From Litchfieldia alkalitelluris (GTDB lineage: Bacteria; Bacillota; Bacilli; Bacillales; Salisediminibacteriaceae), in contig NZ_KZ119600.1 of assembly GCF_002153425.1 (NCBI RefSeq), forward strand, positions 3,540,120-3,604,119: a stretch of DNA of 64,000 nucleotides, read 5' to 3'. The notes under the pieces are model-generated. The model was given only the letters and a program-made list of their open reading frames with translations. It did no database searches and was not told the origin of the DNA. Shown here in pieces: positions 36,018-44,860 of this stretch (positions are counted from its first letter, which is position 1; each line of letters begins with the position of its first letter). Made by a program: the position numbers and the translations under genes.

Positions 36018-36046
36018 AAAAAGCGCTGCAAAATACAGCGCTTTTT
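36018..36046 (-). terminator. terminator downstream of the NhaC-family gene
   Basis: AAAAAGCGCTG, 7-base loop, CAGCGCTTTTT, a perfect 11-bp stem with T-tract on both strands. Lies about 110 bases after the stop codon. Confidence 0.8.
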
Positions 36047-36154
36047 GATTTCCATATTCATATACATTCGTCACGTAAATTATAGTTTTGCGATAGGTAT
36101 TGGAACCTGTCACCATAAATCAGGACACTTTTTTTAAAACACTATTACTTTTCC

Positions 36155-37717
36155 TTATGCTTGTTGATATACAGTTTTTATTACCATTTTTAGTATGACA
36201 ATTGCTAGAACAAACACTGCCAAAGCAACTAGAAGTGATAATACCAAGCTGCCTGTAAAACCTAGTACTAGGAAGCCTGCGATAGAAATTGCTGCAACGA
36301 TCAAAGCATATGGTAATTGTGTGATAACATGATCGATATGGTGACTTCCTGCTCCTGCAGAGGAAAGAATTGTTGTATCAGAGATTGGTGAACAGTGATC
36401 ACCAAAAATTGCTCCAGCAAGAACTGCTGCTAATACAGGTAGTAATAAAGTCACGTCAGTTTGAGCAGCAATTTCCGCTGCAATCGGTAGCATAATCCCA
36501 AACGTTCCCCATGACGTACCAGTAGAAAATGCCATAAATCCAGCAATGATAAACAACAATACTGGTAATAGACCTAACGGGATATTTCCATCAATGATGC
36601 TAGCCAAATACTCACCCGTACCTAGTCCATCAATAATTTCAATAATAGTCCATGCAAAAACAAGAATATAAACTGCTGGAAGCATAGATTTAATACCAGT
36701 CCAGATTCCATTTCCAATTTGACTGCCCCTAACTTTTCGTACAAATGATAGAGCAACAGTCACAATGATACTAATTAACCCACCATATAGAAGAGCTGCT
36801 GCAACATCAGTGTTCTCAAAAGTTGCTAATAATGTTACTTGTCCTTCTGTTCCATCTATACCTGTCATAATCATGAAAAAGACCGTCGCTGCAATTAATG
36901 TTGCAATCGGCACAATTAAGTCACTGACGCGCCCTTGTACTGCAGCTACAGCTTCCTTGTTTTCCCCTGGAATTCCACCACGGTTTTCATCATATAATTC
37001 TCCAGTCTGCTGTGCTCTTAATTCATGTGCACGCATTGGACCAAAGTCTAATTTAAAGTACGCTACTGCAAAAACTAGTAGAATAGCAAAAATAGCATAA
37101 AAGTTCATTGGTGCTATAATCATAAATGCTTGTAATGCTTCATACTGTGTTACACCGTGTGTAATTAAAATAGAACCAATGATTGTGATAATGTAAGCGC
37201 CCCAGCTTGATAAAGGTGCAATAACACACATCGGTGCAGCTGTGGAGTCTACTAAATAAGCTAACTTCGCACGGGAGATACGGTGTCTATCTGTTAAAGG
37301 TCTGCTCACATTTCCAACTGTTAAACTGTTGAAGTAATCATCAATAAAAATAATTATTCCTAAAAAGCCTGCTACAAATTGAGCTCCTACTCTAGTTTTA
37401 ACTTTAGTAAGGGCCCACTCACCAAACGCACGGCTTCCCCCAGTGATCGTGATCAAGGAAGCAATAACACCTAACATGAGTAATAATAGAATAATATAAA
37501 ATTCCCAAGTGTTAATACCTTCTGAAGTGAAGAAAATTGCTCCTACAGTGGAAGCTATTTGAGTGATGCTATCCAGCACCATATTTCCACCTTCATAATT
37601 AATCATCAACGCCCCAACAACAATCCCTAATCCAAGGGAAGGTAGTACACGTCTTGTTATCATTACCATCACCAACGCTAGCACTGGTGGCAGTAAAGAC
37701 CAAATACCTAATTCCAT
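36155..37717 (-). CDS. NhaC-family transporter under lysine riboswitch control (probable lysine transporter, LysW-type)
   Basis: A 520-residue membrane protein with 11-13 helices of the NhaC superfamily. FSTGTSWGTFGIMLPIA and AIFGDHCSPISDTTILSSAG are the family's core motifs, and DDYFNSLTVG near residue 125 is also typical. By homology it would be called a Na+/H+ antiporter. The complete lysine riboswitch upstream, with its terminator, argues instead that it moves lysine, as predicted for other L-box-preceded NhaC-like genes (comparative genomics, from memory). The second of two adjacent ATG codons (37717) is better spaced from AGGAGGAG. Monocistronic. Confidence 0.88.
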   Translation of the reverse strand: MELGIWSLLPPVLALVMVMITRRVLPSLGLGIVVGALMINYEGGNMVLDSITQIASTVGAIFFTSEGINTWEFYIILLLLMLGVIASLITITGGSRAFGEWALTKVKTRVGAQFVAGFLGIIIFIDDYFNSLTVGNVSRPLTDRHRISRAKLAYLVDSTAAPMCVIAPLSSWGAYIITIIGSILITHGVTQYEALQAFMIIAPMNFYAIFAILLVFAVAYFKLDFGPMRAHELRAQQTGELYDENRGGIPGENKEAVAAVQGRVSDLIVPIATLIAATVFFMIMTGIDGTEGQVTLLATFENTDVAAALLYGGLISIIVTVALSFVRKVRGSQIGNGIWTGIKSMLPAVYILVFAWTIIEIIDGLGTGEYLASIIDGNIPLGLLPVLLFIIAGFMAFSTGTSWGTFGIMLPIAAEIAAQTDVTLLLPVLAAVLAGAIFGDHCSPISDTTILSSAGAGSHHIDHVITQLPYALIVAAISIAGFLVLGFTGSLVLSLLVALAVFVLAIVILKMVIKTVYQQA

Positions 37718-37842
37718 CATTTCTCCTCCTATCGAGCTATAAATAAGTTTATTTTGATAGGTTTAACATGAAAAGTATATGAACGGTCATAAAAAACTGG
37801 ATGCTTGTCCAGCTTTGAACAGTGGATTAATAAACTAATGAG

Positions 37843-37890
37843 CACACAAAAAAAAGCAACAAAGGGTATTTCCCCTTGCCACTTTATGCA
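37843..37890 (-). terminator. terminator of the lysine riboswitch expression platform
   Basis: Minus strand GCATAAAGTGG, loop, CCCTTTGTTGC and eight T. The stem is imperfect, but the position right after the aptamer and the long T-run suit premature termination when lysine is bound. Confidence 0.65.
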
Positions 37891-37914
37891 CCAAGAAAAA
37901 GTTCCCATCAAATA

Positions 37915-38125
37915 GTTGGTAAGTAGTCCTCCACTATAGTTATCCACTAAAGTGACAGTGCTGTACTTATTCAATACAGCCCCAGCTAGAAAAACCTAGA
38001 CAAGTTTTTCTGCTTCGGCAAAGTTCCCTTTCAAAAGCTTTCAACGTCGTCTCAACTCCAGCTTTATACTTATTAACTTCGCGCCTCTACCCCATCAATG
38101 ATGAGGTACTTCATACCGATTCAAT
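37915..38125 (-). ncRNA. lysine riboswitch (L box)
   Basis: The minus strand carries the conserved L-box blocks in order: GTAGAGGCGCG (near 38080-38090), AGTATAAAGCTGGAGT, GACGTTGAAAG, GAAAGGGAACTTTGCCGAAG, CTGGGGCTGTATTGAATAAG and CACTGTCAC, closed by GAGGACTACTT, which pairs with AAGTACCTC at the 5' side. The order and spacing match the B. subtilis lysC leader as I recall it. Bound lysine would switch off the downstream transporter gene. Confidence 0.95.
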
Positions 38126-38142
38126 TGTTAAACACGGAGACT

Positions 38143-38171
38143 ATTGTATCAGAGACCATGTGACTAAACAA
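38143..38171 (-). promoter_or_regulatory. promoter of the lysine riboswitch transcript
   Basis: Minus strand TTGTTT (38166-38171), 17 bases, TACAAT (38143-38148), just upstream of the aptamer. Confidence 0.75.
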
Positions 38172-38217
38172 GACTGTAAAATTTTCCATCACAAAACTGT
38201 CATTATTCTTTTTTAAA

Positions 38218-39099
38218 TTATGGTCTAATCTCAAATATATCTTCCTCATTCCAATCTAAGTCAGGCAGATTTGGTCGTTCTTCATCTTCAGGGAGCTGTG
38301 GTTGTTGCGGAATAATGGCTGGATTCATTCCATCTCCTCCTGAACTGAAAAACTCAGGTACTTCTCCTGGAATCCAAGCCATGGCAACTGGAATACTTGT
38401 CGTTACTTTCTCTGTTTCCGTAGAAAATGGAATGACAATTCGCACGTCTACTTCAAGATCAATATAAATACTAATCCAAGTGTTGTTGATCCCCGTTGTA
38501 ATTAATTCATCACGAAAATCAGCCTGCACATCCCCAATTGCTGATAAACGAACTGGAATTCTAGGTCCTAAGTGAGCTAATAGGGCGTTATTGGTAGCTT
38601 GGCCAAGGGGAATCATATGAATAATTCCGTCTTCAGTAAAAGTAGCCCCTTCCCTTTCCACGTCCACATCTGTCGGTAATGTAATATCTCGAATTCTACC
38701 ATGCTCAATCGCATTGAGATAATCTTGTACACGTCTCACAGTTTCCCTTAATACGCGACCATAAATGGCAGCATTTATATCTACTGAGGTCACATTACCA
38801 TTATTATCGTATTGATATTCTATAATTTCTTCCATCCCTGACTCTTCAAGTATCTTTTTTGATATGGCATCATTAATAGCCAAGGTTCCAATTCTTTGTG
38901 TTTCGGTTCGAGCAATATCTACTAATGTAGGCCTAATCCCCTCTTCTACTATGACAAATCCCATGACAGTAAAAAAACTAAAAATAGAGAAAGATATCAG
39001 AAGTACATAACGAAAAGGCAGTGGTCCCTTCCTTTTTTTAGGCTTGGCCCTTAAAAATGGGCTCTTTTTTTGGGGCCTAATTGGTCCTCTCATTCTCAT
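38218..39099 (-). CDS. yunB: sporulation protein YunB
   Basis: A 293-residue membrane-anchored protein. Residues 1-27 are strongly basic, followed by a membrane helix (FRYVLLISFSIFSFFTVMGFVIV). The outer part (INAAIYGRVLRETVRRVQDYL, and IPLGQATNNALLAHLGPRIPVRL) matches YunB, a sigma-E-dependent protein needed for full sporulation in B. subtilis. The Pro/Glu-rich tail is an extension. GGGGGGG precedes the ATG. lipA-lytH-yunB order is conserved, here with two transporters inserted. Confidence 0.92.
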   Translation of the reverse strand: MRMRGPIRPQKKSPFLRAKPKKRKGPLPFRYVLLISFSIFSFFTVMGFVIVEEGIRPTLVDIARTETQRIGTLAINDAISKKILEESGMEEIIEYQYDNNGNVTSVDINAAIYGRVLRETVRRVQDYLNAIEHGRIRDITLPTDVDVEREGATFTEDGIIHMIPLGQATNNALLAHLGPRIPVRLSAIGDVQADFRDELITTGINNTWISIYIDLEVDVRIVIPFSTETEKVTTSIPVAMAWIPGEVPEFFSSGGDGMNPAIIPQQPQLPEDEERPNLPDLDWNEEDIFEIRP

Positions 39100-39155
39100 G
39101 TTGTTTGTACCCCCCCTCTGTTTGCATTATATGCAGACAAGGGGTATTTCTAGCA

Positions 39156-39190
39156 CAAAAAGTTCGGGGACCAGGTCCCCGAACTTTTTG
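39156..39190. repeat. dispersed GC-rich palindrome, copy 2
   Basis: CAAAAAGTTCGGGGACC, a central A, and its exact inverse: a perfect 35-base palindrome with one unpaired centre. Copy 1 is at 5220. It lies just after dfrA and is probably its terminator on the minus strand. Both copies are followed by a partial repeat of the right arm. Confidence 0.9.
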
Positions 39191-39201
39191 TGAACTTTTA
39201 T

Positions 39202-39687
39202 TTAATTCTTCCGTTCATATACTTTAAATGTATGTGGATATGGATTTTTCTCGTCCATTTCCCCTTCTTCAGTAGAAACTAACTCCCATTTTTCCATATC
39301 AAAAGCTGGGAAAAAAGTATCCCCTTCAAAGCTTTCATGAATCTCAGTCACATACAATCTTTCTGCAAGTGGCATTAATTGCTCATAGACAGTAGCACCG
39401 CCGATAACGAAGAACTCTTCCTCTTCCCTAGCTAAACCATTTACTTCATCTAGTGAATGAATGACCTCGACTCCTTCAGCAGAAAAGTCATCACTTCGAG
39501 TTAAAACAATGTTTCTTCGTTTTGGCAAAGCTTTACCGATAGAATCAAAGGTTGTTCTTCCCATCAATACTGGATGACCAGAAGTGACTTTTTTAAAGTA
39601 CTTCAGGTCATTCGGTAAGTGCCACGGCATATCACCATCTTTTCCAATGACACGATTAGAACTCATAGCCCATATCATTGAAATCAT
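39202..39687 (-). CDS. dfrA: dihydrofolate reductase
   Basis: Regenerates tetrahydrofolate from the dihydrofolate made by ThyA. 161 residues. The signature [19 protein letters not shown] with catalytic Asp near residue 27, the NADPH-binding [20 protein letters not shown], and [13 protein letters not shown] are all present. Its ATG overlaps the stop of thyA by four bases (ATGA), indicating translational coupling. Confidence 0.97.
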   Translation of the reverse strand: MISMIWAMSSNRVIGKDGDMPWHLPNDLKYFKKVTSGHPVLMGRTTFDSIGKALPKRRNIVLTRSDDFSAEGVEVIHSLDEVNGLAREEEEFFVIGGATVYEQLMPLAERLYVTEIHESFEGDTFFPAFDMEKWELVSTEEGEMDEKNPYPHTFKVYERKN

Positions 39688-40478
39688 ACAGATACCTCAC
39701 CCTTAATATGTGGATGTGGATCATAGCCAACTAATTCAAAATCCTCTATCGTAAAGTCCTCAATGGATTTTAATTCAGGGTTCAACTTCATCTTTGGAAG
39801 TGGTCTTGGATCTCTTGTGAGCTGTAAGCGAACCTGCTCCACATGATTTTTATAAATATGCACATCTCCAAAGGTATGTACAAAATCACCTAACTCCAAA
39901 TCACATTCTTGGGCAATCATCATTGTTAGCAAAGCATACGATGCAATATTAAATGGAACACCAAGGAACACATCTGCACTTCTCTGATATAACTGGCATG
40001 ACAGCTTCCCATCAGCAACATAAAACTGGAATAAACAATGACAAGGAGCTAAAGCCATTTTATCAATTTCACCAACATTCCAAGCATTAACAATGAGACG
40101 GCGGGAATCTGGGTTATTCTTGATTTGTTCAATTACATCCTTCAGTTGATCAATAGATTCCCCGTCAGGAGTTGGCCAAGAACGCCATTGTCTACCATAG
40201 ACTGGACCTAAGTCCCCATTTTCATCTGCCCATTCATTCCAAATGCGAACATTGTTCTCTTGTAGATACTTAATGTTAGTATCCCCTTTTATAAACCAGA
40301 GAAGTTCATGGATGATAGCACGTAAGGCAAGTTTTTTTGTAGTGACTACTGGAAATCCTTCGTTTAAATCAAACCTCATTTGATAGCCGAATGTGCTGAT
40401 TGTCCCCGTCCCTGTTCGGTCTTCCTTTTCTGTTCCATTATCTAAAATATGCTGAAGTAAATCTAAATACTGTTGCAT
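39684..40478 (-). CDS. thyA: thymidylate synthase ThyA
   Basis: Methylates dUMP to dTMP with methylene-tetrahydrofolate. 264 residues, the same length as the E. coli enzyme. The catalytic Cys146 lies in [10 protein letters not shown], the dUMP-binding arginines in [11 protein letters not shown], and the folate motif in [20 protein letters not shown]. Forms an operon with dfrA. Confidence 0.98.
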   Translation of the reverse strand: MQQYLDLLQHILDNGTEKEDRTGTGTISTFGYQMRFDLNEGFPVVTTKKLALRAIIHELLWFIKGDTNIKYLQENNVRIWNEWADENGDLGPVYGRQWRSWPTPDGESIDQLKDVIEQIKNNPDSRRLIVNAWNVGEIDKMALAPCHCLFQFYVADGKLSCQLYQRSADVFLGVPFNIASYALLTMMIAQECDLELGDFVHTFGDVHIYKNHVEQVRLQLTRDPRPLPKMKLNPELKSIEDFTIEDFELVGYDPHPHIKGEVSV

Positions 40479-40533
40479 ACATCATCACCTTCCAGTCCTT
40501 AATACTATTAAAAGATTTTACCTCTTATTTTTT

Positions 40534-41637
40534 CTATGAGGCTTCTTCTTGATTTAGTGAAGTCTCACAAGATACAATCGTGACATTTAATTCACTCATT
40601 AAATCAAAATCATACGGTTCTACGTTTTCTCCATTCTCCTTGAGAACTCTTATAACTGGTCTCGAAGTCATCTCACCATTTTGCTTTGAAACGACACCTT
40701 CTTTTCCGTCACTTAATTCTACCTCTAACCCATTAGGATAAAGAGCTATTGTTCTCGCAAAAGTCTCTACCATATCTTTGTCAAAAAGGGTATTAGCACC
40801 TGCATATAATATTTCCAAAGCTTCATGTGGTAATTTTGCATTTCTGTACACTCGATTAGCAGTTACTGCATCAAAAACATCTGCAATACCAATGATTTTC
40901 GCATAGAGGTGGATATCTTTCCCTTGTAAGCCCCTAGGATACCCTGAACCATCTAAACGTTCATGATGCTGATAAGCACAATGGGCCGTTAGCAAGGAAA
41001 TAGTATGGGCCCCGCGGAGCATATCAAAACCTACCTTTGAATGCTCTTGAATTAATTGAAACTCTTCATCCGTTAACTTTTCCTGTTTATTTAATACACT
41101 TACTGGAATAGCAATTTTACCTACATCGTGTAGAATTGCTCCCATTCCTAATTCATGTAACTGCTTTTCATTTAACCCAAATTTTTTCCCGAAAGCTAGG
41201 GAGTATACTGCTACATTCAAAGAATGGTGAAATACATATGAATCATAGCAGAATACATCAGAAAGCATTGAAATAGCTTCATTGTGTCCCCTAATATCCG
41301 ATAATATATTGTTCACGATAGTTGAAAAAGATGGACTAAGGTTGTCCAAATCAACAGACTTCCCTAGTACATTTTGTCTAGAAATTACTTTGAAATTCTC
41401 CTGAATCTGCTTAATGGATATAATCCTTGTATGATCACTGATTACATCATCCACAAGAATATCATTCGTATCCCCATCATCAATATAAACAAACGATATC
41501 CCTTTATCCTTTAAACGATCGATCATCGTACTGGAAAGAGAGACTCCGCTGTTTAAAAGAGCTTGTCCATGCTCATTATAAATTGTTTTTGCTAAAATTT
41601 CATTCCCTTGTAAAGAATGAATGGAACGTAGTCTCAT
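40534..41637 (-). CDS. HD-GYP domain protein (probable c-di-GMP phosphodiesterase)
   Basis: A 367-residue protein. The N-terminal part (to about residue 100) resembles a DUF3391-like segment. The HD-GYP domain follows: HHSLNVAVYS near residue 134, HDVGKIAIP, HSKVGFDML, HCAYQHHERLDGSGYPRGL, and AKIIGIADVFDAVTANRVYR. All metal ligands and the GYP motif are intact, so hydrolysis of cyclic di-GMP is likely. No membrane segment. No regulator or GGDEF gene is adjacent. Confidence 0.92.
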   Translation of the reverse strand: MRLRSIHSLQGNEILAKTIYNEHGQALLNSGVSLSSTMIDRLKDKGISFVYIDDGDTNDILVDDVISDHTRIISIKQIQENFKVISRQNVLGKSVDLDNLSPSFSTIVNNILSDIRGHNEAISMLSDVFCYDSYVFHHSLNVAVYSLAFGKKFGLNEKQLHELGMGAILHDVGKIAIPVSVLNKQEKLTDEEFQLIQEHSKVGFDMLRGAHTISLLTAHCAYQHHERLDGSGYPRGLQGKDIHLYAKIIGIADVFDAVTANRVYRNAKLPHEALEILYAGANTLFDKDMVETFARTIALYPNGLEVELSDGKEGVVSKQNGEMTSRPVIRVLKENGENVEPYDFDLMSELNVTIVSCETSLNQEEAS

Positions 41638-41667
41638 TGAAGATCCCGCCCTTAATTTATTGGAAGA

Positions 41668-41711
41668 GGAGGCTGGGACAAAAGTATAATGGATAATGTC
41701 CCAGGCTCCCT
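41668..41711. repeat. hairpin with the GGCTGGGACA motif
   Basis: GAGGCTGGGACA, loop of about 17 bases, TGTCCCAGGCTC with one bulge. It lies downstream of yunC and resembles the yumC terminator at 13873. Neither strand has a strong T-run, so termination is doubtful. Confidence 0.6.
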
Positions 41712-41716
41712 GTCAT

Positions 41717-42019
41717 TTATGTTAATTTGAGTAGTGCTTCTTTTCCTGTCATTCCTTTATAGATACCTTGGTTTTCTGCTTCAATTGTTACAGATTCTAG
41801 TGGGGCTTCGATTAATTCATCTATTGTTTTTACACCAACTGCTCTTCCTGCAATCACTTTGCGTGCCTTTAACTTTTCATTTAGTAAAGCCACATCTAAA
41901 GCGCCACACATGATGTAGCCTTTATCATTTGTAACTACAAGTAGATTCGTTTCTGGTAATTTAACAGAGACTGCCGTAAAGGGCTTTCCTTCTAAAAACA
42001 CTGGATATAGTTCGACCAT
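41717..42019 (-). CDS. yunC: YunC family protein (DUF1805)
   Basis: A 100-residue protein matching YunC: YPVFLEGKPFTAVSVKLPETNLLVV, GYIMCGALDVALLNEKL, and GRAVGVKTIDELIEAPL. Structures of this family show a small barrel, function unknown. GAGGTGGAG before the ATG at 42019 sets the start, 14 codons inside the longest open frame. Gene order yunB-C-D-E is conserved, with folate and HD-GYP genes inserted between B and C. Confidence 0.92.
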   Translation of the reverse strand: MVELYPVFLEGKPFTAVSVKLPETNLLVVTNDKGYIMCGALDVALLNEKLKARKVIAGRAVGVKTIDELIEAPLESVTIEAENQGIYKGMTGKEALLKLT

Positions 42020-42132
42020 GTTGCTCCACCTCTTTTCATTTACTAAGGCACAGAGACACATTCAGTGCTATGCCACTAATAGCCTATGAAAAATGAGGTC
42101 GATGGTGTAAGTCCAATCTGCTGACAAGTTAA

Positions 42133-43536
42133 TTAGTAGTTACCTTTAAGCTTCCAAGCGAGAATGTCCCTAAGAAACTCAGGCATATAATACTGTTTTT
42201 CCTTAATACTACTAAGAGCTGGATACAAGTGGCCAAAAGTAAACATATCCAGTGTTGCTAATTTATAAAGTCGATCCTTTGATAATGACTCTCCATTAAT
42301 TAAAATATCTTTGTCTTGTATATAAGTGGATGGTCTTTCATGATCAATGACAACTCCATCAAAAACCATTGCTCCAAGAATCTTACCACGAAAGCCAAAT
42401 CCTTTTAGTTCATATTCTATCATGTCCTTTTTCTGAGCTTGTCTAATAATCTCTAACAATCTCTCACCCGAAATCATTACTGTTGCAGGATTGATGGGGT
42501 GCGGACAAATTTTATGCAAGTCCTTTAAAGTAATTGGACCAGCTTCTAGATCTTCTAACAGGACACCAGCACACAACATGCTAATCTCACCTTTACACCA
42601 CTCTTTCAACCCCTGGCAAAGCAACCTTATAATTGGAGTTTCCTTATGCCAGTCCACTTCCATTTTTTCATTCAAGACTGTAACTTCTTCATTAAGCTTT
42701 ATAAGTGCTTCTTCCGTTAGCTCCTTTAGTAAATGTTCTGTAGAAGCATCCGGCATATTTGTATCGATCTTTTCTGACCTTACTTCGATATTTGATAGCT
42801 CCAATAAATCGGCATCGGTTGTTGTATCTATGCTCATTTTTATATTCCCTGTATACTTTCCAGATCTTCCTGACTGATTAATCCATGTATTCCCGATTTT
42901 TTTCCCTTCTGGTAAAACATGATGCGTATGAGCACCAAGAATAAAATCAAAATCATTGAATGCTTCAGCTAGCTTCTCATCTTCAAATAGACCAAGGTGT
43001 GATAAACATATTAGAATATCCACCTCTGGCCGAAGCATGGAAACAATGGGTGTGAGTGTTTCCTGTGGGTCTGCAATATTCCAACCTAAAGTTTTATAAA
43101 ATGTATAAAAAGGTGCAGTTACTCCCGTCACTCCAACCTTAATTCCACTCTTCGTCGTTATGATTCGATAGGGCTCAGCCCATTGAGGGCGTTCTCCACT
43201 CTCATGAAACAAATTTGCGAGTAATATAGGAAAGTTAGCATGATCATATAAGCTATTTAACTCTGCTTTTGAAAAAGTCATTCCCTCATTATTTCCAATT
43301 GTTACTGCATCATAATGAAGTTGATTTAGAAGTGATGTATTCCCTTTTCCTAACAACCCTTCCGTCATGGGGTGTACCCTATCAGCATGATCTCCTATAT
43401 CAAATAGAAGAACATCTTCTCCATTCTGCAGTGCTTCTTCACGAGTTCTAATTAACCAACTTACAACAGAGGGCCAATTATCAAGCGAACTATGTAAGTC
43501 ATTCGTATGTAAAATGCGAAGTTGTTTTGTTGACAA
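42133..43536 (-). CDS. yunD: 5'-nucleotidase-family metallophosphoesterase YunD
   Basis: A 467-residue UshA-like enzyme without signal peptide, so cytosolic. Metal-site motifs are LHTNDLHSSLDNW near residue 9, FDIGDHADR near 46, GNNEGM (where GNHE is usual) near 81, SHLGLFED and GAHTHHVLPEG. The C-terminal domain ends at about residue 465. It probably hydrolyses nucleotide phosphates or diesters. The start is TTG at 43536 after GGGGGG. Neighbours yunC and yunE. Confidence 0.9.
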   Translation of the reverse strand: MSTKQLRILHTNDLHSSLDNWPSVVSWLIRTREEALQNGEDVLLFDIGDHADRVHPMTEGLLGKGNTSLLNQLHYDAVTIGNNEGMTFSKAELNSLYDHANFPILLANLFHESGERPQWAEPYRIITTKSGIKVGVTGVTAPFYTFYKTLGWNIADPQETLTPIVSMLRPEVDILICLSHLGLFEDEKLAEAFNDFDFILGAHTHHVLPEGKKIGNTWINQSGRSGKYTGNIKMSIDTTTDADLLELSNIEVRSEKIDTNMPDASTEHLLKELTEEALIKLNEEVTVLNEKMEVDWHKETPIIRLLCQGLKEWCKGEISMLCAGVLLEDLEAGPITLKDLHKICPHPINPATVMISGERLLEIIRQAQKKDMIEYELKGFGFRGKILGAMVFDGVVIDHERPSTYIQDKDILINGESLSKDRLYKLATLDMFTFGHLYPALSSIKEKQYYMPEFLRDILAWKLKGNY

Positions 43537-43566
43537 GAGTATCCCCCCACATATTCGTTCTCAGCT

Positions 43567-44391
43567 TTAAGACCCAGTAATTCCTTGATATATAAGCCTG
43601 ATACCTATGATAACAAGGAAAATTCTTAAGAGATTTACAACTGTTTCACTTGCCAGCTTTCTGTTAATTAAAGCTCCAAGTTGGCCTCCAAACCACGCTC
43701 CAGGTAGAAGCGCCAATGCATAAAGCCAATCTACATTACCTAGTGCAATATGTGATGCAGAGCTTAGAATAGATGATAAAAAGATCATCATCATGGACGT
43801 GGCTACTGCAAGATGTGGAGGAAATCCAAATAATATGATCATGGCTGGAACCATTAATGAGCCACCACCAATGCCGAATAACCCTGAACACGTCCCTACA
43901 AAAAAGGCAATTGGAATTGCGATGATCCGTTGATAGCCATATTCAATTGTATTTCCTTGCTGTGTAATGTAAATTCGATTTACGCCATTAGGCCTCCGTC
44001 TTAATGGTTTAATATGCTTTCGCATCATTAAGATGAATGAAACTATAACAATAAATATTCCAAATAAGATAAGAAAAGGATCTGTTTGAATGCCTTTATT
44101 TAACCAAACACCAAACAGAGCTCCAGGACCACTTCCTGAGAAAAATATTAGTGCACTTTTGAAATCAACTGTTTTTTGTTTTAAATAAGCTAGTGTAGAA
44201 GACAAACCTGTAAATATCATAATTAAGAGGGAAGTTCCAACAGCTACTTGTGGTGTGATTCCATTTAAAATAGTACTGTAATTTCCCAAAAGCATCAGTG
44301 CAGGAACAATAATAATTCCACCACCAAGTCCCATAACACTGCCTAACATAGCTGCAAAGAGACCTAACACTACTAGTACAAGCCATTCCAT
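43567..44391 (-). CDS. yunE: TauE/SafE family anion exporter YunE
   Basis: A 274-residue membrane protein with eight helices in two repeats; each repeat contains a glycine-rich motif, LGGGIIIVPAL near residue 22 and FGIGGGSLMVPAM near residue 172, typical of the TauE/SafE (sulfite exporter) family. The substrate may be sulfite, sulfonate or another small anion. Lies 31 bases after yunD. Confidence 0.92.
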   Translation of the reverse strand: MEWLVLVVLGLFAAMLGSVMGLGGGIIIVPALMLLGNYSTILNGITPQVAVGTSLLIMIFTGLSSTLAYLKQKTVDFKSALIFFSGSGPGALFGVWLNKGIQTDPFLILFGIFIVIVSFILMMRKHIKPLRRRPNGVNRIYITQQGNTIEYGYQRIIAIPIAFFVGTCSGLFGIGGGSLMVPAMIILFGFPPHLAVATSMMMIFLSSILSSASHIALGNVDWLYALALLPGAWFGGQLGALINRKLASETVVNLLRIFLVIIGIRLIYQGITGS

Positions 44392-44482
44392 TATGTAACG
44401 CCTGCTTCCTTATTCAATCATTAACTATCCATTTATAATGTCGGCATTAAAGTATTCGCTCTTTTTCGACATTCGTCTCCTA

Positions 44483-44647
44483 TTATCCATCAAATAGTCC
44501 TAATTGTCGAGGTGCCAAGCCACTATACTTTAGACCTAATCTGTCGACAAACCGTTGTGCATTTGAGGCTGCGTGCCCTCCAGAGTTATTAATAAATATA
44601 ACAAAATAGATATTCACTTGTGTAATAATTTGTTTTAACATTACTAT
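44483..44647 (-). pseudogene. yunF: remnant of yunF (DUF72 family), C-terminal part only
   Basis: The minus strand reads a 54-codon stretch ending FINNSGGHAASNAQRF and LGLKYSGLAPRQLGLFDG, followed by a stop. This is the C-terminal signature of DUF72 proteins (F-NN-hydroxyl/Gly-G-A--NA), the family of YunF, which follows yunE in B. subtilis as I recall. Upstream of 44647 there is an in-frame stop and no more homology, so the rest has been lost by deletion. Confidence 0.75.
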
Positions 44648-44860
44648 CTAGAATAATAATCTATAAGAATCAAATTACTGCATAGGAACATTATCATACA
44701 TAAACAGACTTGAGTTCAAGTTCAAAGGATGAGTTTAAAAATAGCAACATTTAATTGAATGAAGCTTTTTCCAAAAATAGAACACTAAACTTTCCGTTTA
44801 TTAACCTCACTACAAGGGAAAACTATTATTGAATCTAAATTCAGAATAGGAGAGATTTTA

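Larger units (their letters stand above)
35337..36154. other. 818-base intergenic region with a poly-C tract and degenerate repeats
   Basis: No gene is evident. It holds a run of nine C (35426-35434) about 90 bases upstream of the symporter start, the degenerate repeats at 35784-35975, and a terminator at 36018. The rest is AT-rich without recognisable elements. Confidence 0.6.
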
